A DNA stretch of 64,000 bases from JBBROS01 sp965260995. Its GTDB lineage: Bacteria > Pseudomonadota > Alphaproteobacteria > Acetobacterales > Acetobacteraceae. The position numbers were made by a program, and so were the translations under genes. Below the pieces are notes generated by a model that saw only the letters and a program-made list of their open reading frames with translations, did no database searches and was not told the DNA's origin. The stretch lies in assembly GCA_965260995.1 (NCBI GenBank), contig CBDHCD010000003.1, forward strand, positions 496,001-560,000, written 5' to 3'. Shown piece after piece: positions 42,088-51,000 of the stretch (position 1 is the stretch's first letter; every line of letters starts with the position of its first letter).

Positions 42088-45000
42088 CTACCAGCTCAAC
42101 CCCGGGCGATGCACCGTGCACCAGGAATGGCCCACCGATTCGCAGACGGCAGGCAGCATCCGCTCGACCGCGTGCAGCAGGGTGCCGTCGGCCGCGAGCG
42201 GCTCGGCCGGGAAATCCTCGGCCGCGAGCCCGAGCGCCCACAGCGGCTCCAGCGCCGCCGGCCGCGCCCAGAACATCGTGCCCAACGGGAACACCGGCCA
42301 CGCCGGCAGCACCGGGGCCGGGACGAGGCGGGCGGCGAGGGCGGCGGCGGCGGCGCGGTTGTCGGTCCAGCCGACCACGTGGCGGTCCTCGGCGAACAGC
42401 AGGCCGAGCGAGGCGTCATCCTCGAACGGGGACAGCACGCCCGCGATCCCGTCCGCGCCGCCCAGCAGCGTGCCGAACAGGAACGCGCGCCAACGGTCGC
42501 CCATGACGGGGTCGACGCCGAGGCTGCGCTTGCCGTGCAGGTGGCCGACCACGTCGTAGCCGCCGCCCCGCACCAAGCCGCCGACCTCCGTCAGGAAGGG
42601 GCCGATGTCGCGGCCGCGGTTCGGCACGGCGAGGACCTGCGCGGACCCGGCGGCGTAGCGGCGCAGGGCGTAGGCGATCTCGATCCGCTTGGCTTCGGAG
42701 GTGGTGGTCACGATCAGGTCCGCCGCGCTGCCGCCCCCGGCGAGGGCCTCCAGCGCCTCGGCGATGAGGCCCGGGTAATGCAGATGCAGGTGCAGCGCGG
42801 CGCGGCCGGAGAAGGGCAGGGCAGGCGGGCCGCCGTCCTGGACGAGGCAGCGGTGCGTCGCCGCCGGCGCGCCCGGCGCGGCGAGGGCAGGACCCGAAGC
42901 AGGGTCCAGGGCGGCGTCGAGCGCTGCGGCAGCGCCGCCCTCGTTGAAGCCGGGCCGCGGGCTGGCGTGCAGCAGCCCTTTCCTGGCCCTCGCCGCGTAG
43001 GCGCGGATCGAGCGCCGCACCTCCGCCGGCCGCATCGGGTGCGCCGCGCCGTCGTGGAACGCCGCGTCGAACAGGCCCGACGCCTCGATCCGCGCCACGT
43101 CGGCGGCGATCCCGGCCCGCGACTCGCGCGCCAGCTCCATCTGCGCCATCAGCGCGTCGGCGTAGCCGGCGAAGGAGAACCGCTCCTCGACCAGCGCCGC
43201 GTTGCGGGCGGCGCGCCTGATCGCGGCGGGGCGCATCGCGTCGAGCAACGCCCGCGCCGCCGCGGCCACGTCGAGGTAGGGCGCGGCCGTCCCCTGTGCC
43301 TCCGAGTCGTCGCCCTGGAACAGCCCTGCCGCCCCCGTCGCGCCGTCGAAGCACACCACCGCGCGCCCGGCCCTCAGCGCATCCAGCAGCACGTTGGGGA
43401 ACGGGTCGAGCCGGGACGGCAGGTAGAACACGTCCGCCAGCGCGAACAGGGTGTCGAGGCCCGATTGCTCCGGCAGGAACAGCACCGTGCGCTCGAGCCC
43501 GAGCCGCCGGACCATGTCGGCCACCCAGGCGGAGTAGGTCAGGTCGCGCAACGGGTCGTAGCCGCCGCCGACCCAGAGGAAGCGCACGTCCGCGCCGCCG
43601 GGCAGCCGGGCGACCTCGGCCGCGGTCTGCACGAACAGGTCAACGCCTTTGCGCATGTGCACGAACCCCGCGCCCAGCACCACCCGCGGCCTGCGGCCCG
43701 GCGGCGCGCCCATGAGGGCGAGGATGTCGTCGCGGGTCAGGTCGTCCGCCGCGTGGCCCAGGCCGTCATCCTCGCCCTCGTCCTGGCCATCGTTCTCCGG
43801 CAGGCGCGGCAGGCAGCCTTGGGGGTGGACGTCGATCGTGCGGGCCGGGCCGAGGCGGAACCGGGTCACCTCCGCCTGCGCGCTCCGCTCGATCAGCGCC
43901 GCGGGGACCACCACCCGGTCGGCAGCCTCGATCGCCGCGGTCATGCGCCCGGCCGGCAGGGTGTATTCCGCGAATTCGTGCAGCAGCGCGACGCACGGCA
44001 GCTCAGCTTGCAGCGCCGCGACCGCGAACGGGCCGGTCTCGACCGAGTTGACCAGCACCGCGTCGAGCGCGTGCGTCCGCTTCAGCGAGTTCAGCACGTA
44101 CTCGGCGTCGAGCGCGTCGAGGCTGCCGCAAACCAGCAAGCAGGCCCGCTGCCCGAACGCGCCCAGCAGCGGCCCGCCGCGGCCGACGCCGCAGATGACG
44201 TTGTGGGTGGCCGCGAGGCGCTCGGCCAAGGCCAGCGCCACCAGCGGCGCGCCGGTGCGCGACGCCTCGTGGCTGGTGACCAGGATGGTCGGCTTGGACA
44301 GGTCGAACATCGCCGCGCCGGGCCGGGTCAGCGCCGCGAGGTCCGGGCGGCCGCTGCGTCCCTCGGCCGCGCCGTAGGCGCAGAAGTGCAGGAACGGGTC
44401 GCCGCCCCGGGTGCGGAGTTCCGGGTAGCGGCGCAGGTAGTAGTCGGCCGAGAAATCGGGGGCCGGGTCGAGGCCCGCGAGCGCGCCGTGCAGGATGTAA
44501 TGCTCCAACGGGTCGTGCGGGGCCAGGCCCGGCGGCAACTGGGCGAGGTAGCAGCGCGGGTTGAACCGCGGCTGCATGGCCTGCTTGCGCCGGGCCAGGT
44601 CCTGCTGGCTGGTGACGTGGTGCTGCGCCCGGCCGACGTGGAGGTAGTGCAGCATCGGCGTCGCGTGCCGCGCCAGGCTGTCCGGGTACATCCGGGCGTA
44701 GGCGTCGCTGTCGAACTCGGGAACGGGCGGCACCGGCGTGTCGCGCCGGATCAGGTGGTCCTCGATGTCGGAGAGGCCGGGGAGCGGCGGGCGGCCGCGC
44801 AGCCAGGCGTAGGCGGCGGCGTCGAACAAGCCGCTGGCCGCGATCACCCCGGCGTCGGCGCGGAGCTGAGCCAGGGTGCGATAGCGGCGCTCCTGCCAGC
44901 CGTGGCGGACGTAGTGCAGCAGCGGGCTCATGCCGGTCCGCACCGCGTCGGGATAGGACTGGCGGTAGAACCGGACGTCGAAGCCGGGCGAGGGCGACAG

Positions 45001-45171
45001 GAAAGCGGGTTCGCCGACCGCGAGGTAGTGCAGCGCGAGCTCGGCCGCCGTCCCCTGCGCCCCGGCCTCCCGCGCGTAATGGGCGGGGTCGAACAGCGCC
45101 GAGGCGGCGATCGCCTCGGCCGGGTCCGCGTCCGCGAGGGCGGGGTCATGCGGGGCGTGCGCGTCCATCAC
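42088..45171 (-). CDS. glycosyltransferase fusion: repeat region, GT4 domain, RgpF domain
   Basis: This 1027-residue protein appears to have three parts. Residues about 1-285 are tandem repeats of roughly 75-80 residues (YPDAVRTGMSPLLHYVRHG, MYPDSLARHATPMLHYLHVG), a pattern found at the front of many polysaccharide proteins. Residues about 290-690 form a GT4-type GT-B domain: GAGFVHMRKG, FLPEQSGLDTLFALAD and SRLDPFPNVLLDA in the donor half. Residues about 770-1027 match the rhamnan synthesis protein F (RgpF) family: LHLHLHYPGLI, VPNRGRDIGPFL, VGHLHGKRS and LGTMFWARP. It probably polymerises or modifies a cell-surface glycan containing rhamnose or a related sugar. No membrane helix is seen. 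ATGA couples it to the isomerase gene. Confidence 0.9.
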   Translation of the reverse strand: MMDAHAPHDPALADADPAEAIAASALFDPAHYAREAGAQGTAAELALHYLAVGEPAFLSPSPGFDVRFYRQSYPDAVRTGMSPLLHYVRHGWQERRYRTLAQLRADAGVIAASGLFDAAAYAWLRGRPPLPGLSDIEDHLIRRDTPVPPVPEFDSDAYARMYPDSLARHATPMLHYLHVGRAQHHVTSQQDLARRKQAMQPRFNPRCYLAQLPPGLAPHDPLEHYILHGALAGLDPAPDFSADYYLRRYPELRTRGGDPFLHFCAYGAAEGRSGRPDLAALTRPGAAMFDLSKPTILVTSHEASRTGAPLVALALAERLAATHNVICGVGRGGPLLGAFGQRACLLVCGSLDALDAEYVLNSLKRTHALDAVLVNSVETGPFAVAALQAELPCVALLHEFAEYTLPAGRMTAAIEAADRVVVPAALIERSAQAEVTRFRLGPARTIDVHPQGCLPRLPENDGQDEGEDDGLGHAADDLTRDDILALMGAPPGRRPRVVLGAGFVHMRKGVDLFVQTAAEVARLPGGADVRFLWVGGGYDPLRDLTYSAWVADMVRRLGLERTVLFLPEQSGLDTLFALADVFYLPSRLDPFPNVLLDALRAGRAVVCFDGATGAAGLFQGDDSEAQGTAAPYLDVAAAARALLDAMRPAAIRRAARNAALVEERFSFAGYADALMAQMELARESRAGIAADVARIEASGLFDAAFHDGAAHPMRPAEVRRSIRAYAARARKGLLHASPRPGFNEGGAAAALDAALDPASGPALAAPGAPAATHRCLVQDGGPPALPFSGRAALHLHLHYPGLIAEALEALAGGGSAADLIVTTTSEAKRIEIAYALRRYAAGSAQVLAVPNRGRDIGPFLTEVGGLVRGGGYDVVGHLHGKRSLGVDPVMGDRWRAFLFGTLLGGADGIAGVLSPFEDDASLGLLFAEDRHVVGWTDNRAAAAALAARLVPAPVLPAWPVFPLGTMFWARPAALEPLWALGLAAEDFPAEPLAADGTLLHAVERMLPAVCESVGHSWCTVHRPGLSW

Positions 45172-46040
45172 CGGTCTGCCTCATGTTCGAGAAAGCGCCG
45201 CTTCGCCTCCGCCGTGGGCAGGCCCCAGGCCCGTCGCGTGAAGCCGTAGGCCCGCTGCGCGAAGCGGACCGCGGCCTCCACCGCCGGCAGTCCGCCATGC
45301 TCGCGCATCTCAACCACGACCCAGCCGCCGTAGCTCGCCGCGCGCAGCGCCGCCCCGGCGGCGGCGTGCGGGCAGGCCGGGCGGCCGAACCCTCCCAGGT
45401 CCGGTTCGGCGGCATGATAGTGCGCGAGCCCGGCCCCGGTGGCCGCGATCTCCGCCGAGATCGAGTCGCCGGCGAGCATGGCGCAGGCGGAGTCCAGGTG
45501 GGTGCGCACCGCGCCGTGGCCGCAGGCCGCCACCACCCGCCGCACCGCCTCGGCGCGCAGCAGGCAGTCAGCGCCGTAGCGGGCCGGCACCGGCTCCACG
45601 CCGATCACCAGCCCGGCCTCCTGCGCCACGTCGCCCAACCTCCGCAGCCGCTCCGCCGCCAGCGCCTCCGCGTCGGCTTCCGCCAGCGCGCCCCGCCCCC
45701 GGTTGCGCGGCGCGCCGAACACCGCGACGCCCGCGCCCAGCCCGGCGGCGATCCCGGCCACGCGGCGCATGTGCTCGGCCATCGCCCGGAACGACGCCGC
45801 GTCGGCCAGCAGTTGCGCGCCCGGCTGGCCGAAGAACACCGCCTGTAGCGACGCGACGCGCAGGCCCGCGGCCTCGGCCCGCCGGCGATAGGCCGCCACC
45901 TCGCCCTCGCCCAAGGCGTCCCAACCGGCGATGCGCGTCGGCGCGACCTCGATGCCGTCGACGCCGAGGGCGGCCAAGCGGTCGAACGCCGCCGGGGTGT
46001 CCTCCGTTGCCCAGGCGAGGTTCGAGACGCCGAGCCTCAT
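45168..46040 (-). CDS. sugar phosphate isomerase/epimerase family protein (TIM barrel)
   Basis: This 290-residue AP-endonuclease-2-like TIM barrel belongs to the xylose isomerase-like superfamily. Metal-binding acids fit EVAP, VIGVEPVPARYG, RTHLDSACAML and VVVEMREHG. Members isomerise or epimerise sugars and inositols; the substrate is not determined. It overlaps both neighbours by 4 bases, so it belongs to the reductase-flavoprotein-isomerase-glycosyltransferase run and probably supplies or modifies a sugar for the glycan. Confidence 0.86.
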   Translation of the reverse strand: MRLGVSNLAWATEDTPAAFDRLAALGVDGIEVAPTRIAGWDALGEGEVAAYRRRAEAAGLRVASLQAVFFGQPGAQLLADAASFRAMAEHMRRVAGIAAGLGAGVAVFGAPRNRGRGALAEADAEALAAERLRRLGDVAQEAGLVIGVEPVPARYGADCLLRAEAVRRVVAACGHGAVRTHLDSACAMLAGDSISAEIAATGAGLAHYHAAEPDLGGFGRPACPHAAAGAALRAASYGGWVVVEMREHGGLPAVEAAVRFAQRAYGFTRRAWGLPTAEAKRRFLEHEADR

Positions 46041-46828
46041 GGCAGCGCCATCGGCTCGGCCGTGAGGAACTGGCCGAGCGCCGCCATCACCTCGTCCGCC
46101 GCCATGACGTAGTCCGCGCCACCCCCGAACACGCGGCCGTGCCGGGTGCGGACGTCGTAGGCGACCGCGCCACCCTGGCCGCCGATGTGCTTCGTCGGGA
46201 AGAAGTGCTGCCGGATGGCCTCCATCGTCACCGGCTCGGTGGCCAGGTTGGCGAGCGCCAGGCCGGCGGCCTGCATCCGGTCAAGGTCGTCGGCCAGCCG
46301 AGACAGCGGATACCACTGGAAGCGGGACGCCTGGTCGATGCAGGCGAGGCGGTTGTCGTGCAGCAGGTCGAACAGGGCGTTCTTCTTCAACCCTTGGCCG
46401 AACAAGGCCGGCAGGCGGACGACGTGGTGGCGGGGAAAGCGGTCCCGGACCCACCGCTCCAGCATCGCCCGGTGCAGGCCGTAGGGTTGCCCCGACCCCT
46501 GATCCTGTGCCGAGCCTGGCGCCAGCGCCGCGTCCGCCTCGTCCACCTCGATCGGCGAGCCGTAAACGTCCACGCTGGAGATCAGCACGAACTGCTCGGC
46601 GTCCACGCGATCGAGGTGGCGCATCAGCCGCTCGATCCCGGCCAGGTCGGCGTCCGGGTCGGCGTTGGCCCGCCACTTCACCGCGTTGACCCCGGCGCAA
46701 ACGACCCGGCCGAACCGGCGTCCCTCGATCTCCTCGATGTCCGTCGAGCGGTAAAGCGCCTCGAACCGCCGCTGCCGCAACAGATTCTGGCCGACGAAGC
46801 CGGTGTGGCCGATCAGCGCGTCCGCCAT
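46037..46828 (-). CDS. NAD(P)-dependent sugar reductase/epimerase-like SDR
   Basis: This 263-residue protein starts MADALIGHTGFVGQNLL, a variant of the dTDP-4-dehydrorhamnose reductase-type Rossmann motif in which the usual GxxGxxG is GHTGFVGQ. ISSVDVYGSP and YGLHRAMLERW hold the catalytic Ser and Tyr plus a following HRA instead of the usual YxxxK, so it may be catalytically atypical. I chose ATG 46828, which overlaps the flavoprotein stop (ATGA). A sugar-nucleotide reductase or decarboxylase step would suit the locus. Confidence 0.85.
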   Translation of the reverse strand: MADALIGHTGFVGQNLLRQRRFEALYRSTDIEEIEGRRFGRVVCAGVNAVKWRANADPDADLAGIERLMRHLDRVDAEQFVLISSVDVYGSPIEVDEADAALAPGSAQDQGSGQPYGLHRAMLERWVRDRFPRHHVVRLPALFGQGLKKNALFDLLHDNRLACIDQASRFQWYPLSRLADDLDRMQAAGLALANLATEPVTMEAIRQHFFPTKHIGGQGGAVAYDVRTRHGRVFGGGADYVMAADEVMAALGQFLTAEPMALP

Positions 46829-47916
46829 CAGGCGCGCACCCGCAGGATCTCGCGTCGGAGCGAGCTGTCCACCGGCCGCGCCGCATCCAGTTGCCCGGCC
46901 TCGATCGCGGCCAGGATGCGCTCGGTGGCGAAGAACACGGTGTCGATCTTGCCCGACATCACCGAGAACGCCCGGCCGTTGCGGAACACGTAGCAGCTGC
47001 GGTCGTCGAATCGCCCCACCGGCTTGGTCTTGATCGACAGTTGCGGCCCGACGAAGCGGAAGCGGTCGCGGAACTCCGGCACGTAGCGGCTGATCTGCTC
47101 CTCCATCGCCCCCACCTTCTGCGCGACGGCCGCGGCGGAAACCCCGTCGCGCACGCGGCGGGCCTCGGCGGCGCTGTCGAGCCGGGCCAGCGGCGTGTGC
47201 GGCACGCTGCTGAGGGTGTAGAGGCCGGGATCCTCGGTCGGGTAGATCGAGCACAACGGCCCGTCCACCAGCGTCACCGCCGGGAAGGCCTCGTCGGTCT
47301 CGTAGTACAGCAGGATCGTCGGCTCGTAGTAGAAGCGCATCGGCAGCCCGGCGCGGTGGCCCCAGGTCGCGTCCACCAGCACGTCGTACCGCGCGCCGCC
47401 GAGGTAGATGCCGTCGCGGCGCTGCTCCACCCGGTCGACCCGCGTGCCCACGTGCAGGCTGTCGCCGAGCCGGTCGGTGAAGAAGCGGCGCGCGCGCTCG
47501 ATCAGCAGCACGCGCTCGCCGGCCAGCATCAGGCCGTCGACGCCGTGCAGCCGCACCGACGTTTCCCGCACCTCGCGGAAGTCGATGCCTGACGAGGTCA
47601 TGATGAGGCGATAGGTGGCGAAGTCGATCAGGCTGTCCTCGCGCGGGACGGCGTAGATGTTCTCCGCGACCTCGCGGCTGAGCTGCGGGTAACGCTCGAC
47701 GAACCGCATGAACCCGTCGCGCGACTGCACCCGGGTGACGTGGTGGCGCGGGTAATGGAAGCCGAGGTGCAGGCGGAACTGGTTGTTGCCGGACGCCTCA
47801 TGCAGCGGCCGCCCGTGCTGCTCGAACACCTCGACGCCGAAGCCGAGCGCCCGCAACGACAGCGCGATGTGACATCCATACCATCCCGCCCCGATGATCG
47901 CGACCGACAGCGACAC
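46828..47916 (-). CDS. FAD-dependent oxidoreductase of a glycan-locus type
   Basis: This 362-residue flavoprotein has the dinucleotide motif VAIIGAGWYGCHIA at residues 3-16 and the acidic end of the fold in VFEQHG. A conserved NNQFRLHLGFHYPR segment follows; such proteins occur in O-antigen and capsule loci, and the substrate may be a sugar or amino sugar. I chose GTG 47916 because GGAGG lies 9 bases upstream; ATG 47988 would add 24 residues lacking flavoprotein features. It heads a leftward four-gene run (flavoprotein, reductase, isomerase, glycosyltransferase) with ATGA-type overlaps, and is divergent from the 1229-residue gene, 110 bases away. Confidence 0.86.
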   Translation of the reverse strand: MSLSVAIIGAGWYGCHIALSLRALGFGVEVFEQHGRPLHEASGNNQFRLHLGFHYPRHHVTRVQSRDGFMRFVERYPQLSREVAENIYAVPREDSLIDFATYRLIMTSSGIDFREVRETSVRLHGVDGLMLAGERVLLIERARRFFTDRLGDSLHVGTRVDRVEQRRDGIYLGGARYDVLVDATWGHRAGLPMRFYYEPTILLYYETDEAFPAVTLVDGPLCSIYPTEDPGLYTLSSVPHTPLARLDSAAEARRVRDGVSAAAVAQKVGAMEEQISRYVPEFRDRFRFVGPQLSIKTKPVGRFDDRSCYVFRNGRAFSVMSGKIDTVFFATERILAAIEAGQLDAARPVDSSLRREILRVRA

Positions 47917-48026
47917 CCACGCCTCCGCACCATGCCTCGGCCCGGGTGCCGCCCAGGCCGGACCCAAGGTCTTCCCCGACTTGTCCACCTAACCTATACA
48001 CGAATCATCGTGGAGGTTGCGCGGAC

Positions 48027-51000
48027 GTGGACCAGAGCTACCAGAACACGAAAGCGCGGTCGATAGAGCCGGGCGGTGTTCCCGTAAGCTTCGTGGATGG
48101 AGTCGCCTGTGCCCTCTGGGAGAGTGGCCCAGAGCCGTTGCTCATACACGGTTATCAGCAGACCGAGGCCAACCCGGATTGGTCGTTCACCCGGCTATAC
48201 GGCGGGCCGGCTGGCCTCTGCTTCGTCGAGCTGAGATCAGCCAGCGAACAGGCGGTGCATTATTACGATCACGAGCTGAACTACTTGGCCAACGCATTCG
48301 CCGCGCTCGACCCCGACGCGCGGGACGCGCTGGCCGCCGCCTACGTCCCCGTGCTGCGGGATTTCTGGGCTAGCGTCGTCTGCGGCCTCGGCGACCCGGC
48401 GCCCGAGACGTTGCGCGCCCTCGCCGGCCTCGGCCCGGCCTGCCGGCTGGCGCTGGGCGAGGCCCTCCGCCATCAGGTGCTGCCGCCCGACGACGTCCGC
48501 ATCCTCGGTGGCGACCTGCCGCCGCCCCTCTCGCCGGACGGGTTGCGCCGCCTGTTCGCCGCCGACCTGCTGGCCGCCCAGATCGGCAAGGCCGCGGACG
48601 GCGCGTTCCGCCTGCCGTCGCCGTTCGCCGGGCCGGACAACCTGTCGAACAGCGGCTGCCTGATCCGCCACAACGACTATTACCTGTTCTACGCCTACCG
48701 CTTCAGGAACGTCGCCGCCGGCCTCGCCTACGACGTGCTCTGCGGCGGCTGGCACGCGCGGATCATCGCCGTCTCGCTGCCGTCGCTGAACCTGACGCTA
48801 TTCCCGAACGAGGAGACGCGCGACTTTTTCCTCAGATCGGCCCACCTGCCGGTGCGCGAGGCGACGTACGCCCACGCCGTCGAGCACGCGCCCGCCCTGG
48901 CCGCCTACCTGCCCGCGGGTGGGCCGGGTCGTGTCGCCCTCGCCTGCTTCTCCCACCTCGGCCATCACCTATGGAACGAGTTGACCGGCCTGCAGGCGCT
49001 GACCGCTTCGCTGCCCGCCGCCTCGCTGCCGCCCGTCGCCGTGGTCGGCAGCGGCTCGTCCGAGATGTACGGCAAGCTGGAGGCGCTGTTCCCGGGCCTG
49101 AAAGGCCGCATTGACCGCACCGTCGCCGCCCGGCCGGACCTCGCCGCCTGGCTCTACGACCAGCAGGCGCTGCTGCTGCGGCCGACCGCCGAGCGCATCG
49201 ACGACGCGCTGGCCCGGCGCATCATCGCCGTCGCCTCGGCCACCCGCGCCGCCCGCGCCGTCCAGGCCCGCCTCGCCGCCCTGAAGCGGGACGGCCACCG
49301 CGTCGTCGTGCTCGGCCTGCGGGTCGAGAACCGGACGCTGACCGACGTGCCCGGGTTCTGCCGCGCGGTGATCGGGATGCTGCGCGCCGAGCTGGGCCGG
49401 GTCGCGGTCGTGCTCGATGGCCACAACCGCCCGGAGGACGCGCGAGCCGACGCGCCGGGCTACCCGAGCCTGCACCAGCCGGCGCATGGCCCCTCGCCGC
49501 TGGCCGTCGAACAGGAGATCGTCCGCGCCCTCATCCGCGCGTTCCACGGGCGGGGCGGCGTCGCCGTCGTTCCCACCGTCGGCCTGCCGGTCGCGGCCAG
49601 CCTCGCCGCCTGCGCCGAGGCCGAGTTCTTCGTCGCCCCCTGGGGCGCGGGACTGGCCAAGTACAAGTGGGTGTGCAACCTACCCGGCCTGTTCGTCTCG
49701 AGCCGGAGCTTCCTGAAGAATGCCGAGTCCTGGCTCTACGACGACCCGGCGCACCGGGAACGGCCGGCCTTGTCGTTCAGGATCGCGCCGCACGAGGCCG
49801 AGGACCAGCCCGACGCCCCCCAGCTCATTCCCGGCGATGGCCCGTCTCGCTGGAACTTCACCGTCGACCTCGCCGCCGTGCGCCGCGAACTGCGCGCGCT
49901 CGTCGCCTATCTCGGTCGGTGCGGCGGGCCGACGCCTGACTCCTTCCGTGTCGTGCCGCCCACGGCGTCGCTCCTGCCGCCGCGACCCGAGCTCGGCCAG
50001 GCCTGGCGGATGGCGCAAGCCACGGTGGGGCACGGGTTCCGGATCGTCGAGCTGCGGCACGACGGCGGCGAGGACGCGGAATGGTTCTTCAACGCCGAGG
50101 GCGGGCCTCGCAGCCACGTCCTCGATTGGCCGCCCGAGACGTATCGCGCCTTCCGCCGCGCCGTCCTCCCCGCCGTCCGCGCGTTGCGCGACACCCTGCT
50201 GCCCGGCGGCACCCCCCCGCCGCCGGAGGCCCTGCGCGACCTGCTTCGGCTCGGTCCCCGGCTCCGCGCCTTGGCCGTCGACGCGGCGCAGGAGGAGGTG
50301 CTGCCCGAACCCGCCCATCTCGCCCTCGGCGCGGGCGACGAGCCGCCCGCCTGGGCCGACCCTGCCGCGCTGAGCCAGGCGCTGTCAGCCGACCTGCAGG
50401 AGCGGTTCCTGGCCGGGCTGCGGACGGGCGCCCTGACCTGGCCCTCTCCCGTCACCGGTGCCGCCATGCTCTGCACCGGCGGCTTCTCGCTCGACGACTT
50501 CAACGCTCTTTACCGCTTTCGCGACGCCTCGACCGGCCTCGACCTGTTCGTGCTCGCGACCGAGCACCTGGCCCGGGTGGCCGGCCTCTACGTCCCGGCG
50601 CACGGGGTGGTAGTCACGGCGGGCCTCGACCAGCCCCGCATCCTGCGCCAGCACTTCCACCGGCTCGCTCACCGCCTGCTGCGCCACCTGGCCGAAATGG
50701 GGGACAGCCTGCTGGCCGGGCGGCGGATGGGCGGGGGCGTGCGCCTCGCCGCCTTCCTGCGCGGCGGCGGCAGCGCCCACCTCGGCCACCAGCTCTGGAA
50801 CGAGCTGACCGCGATCGACGCCCTATGCGCCGCCTTGCCGCCGGCCCGGTTGCCGACCTGGCTCGTGCCCGGCGGCGACGTCGAATTCTACGGCCCGATC
50901 GACGCGCTGTATCCCGAGATCGCCGGCCGGGTCCGCCGCGGCTTCGCCGGGCACGCGGCGCTGACCCGCCACGCCTACGAGACCGGCGCCGTGCTGTTCC

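Noticed and set aside
42109..45249. 1046-residue open frame on the plus strand across the glycosyltransferase fusion
   Set aside because: The minus-strand frame encodes recognisable GT4 and RgpF motifs; the opposite frame is arginine/glycine/valine-rich with no motif, a GC-bias artefact.
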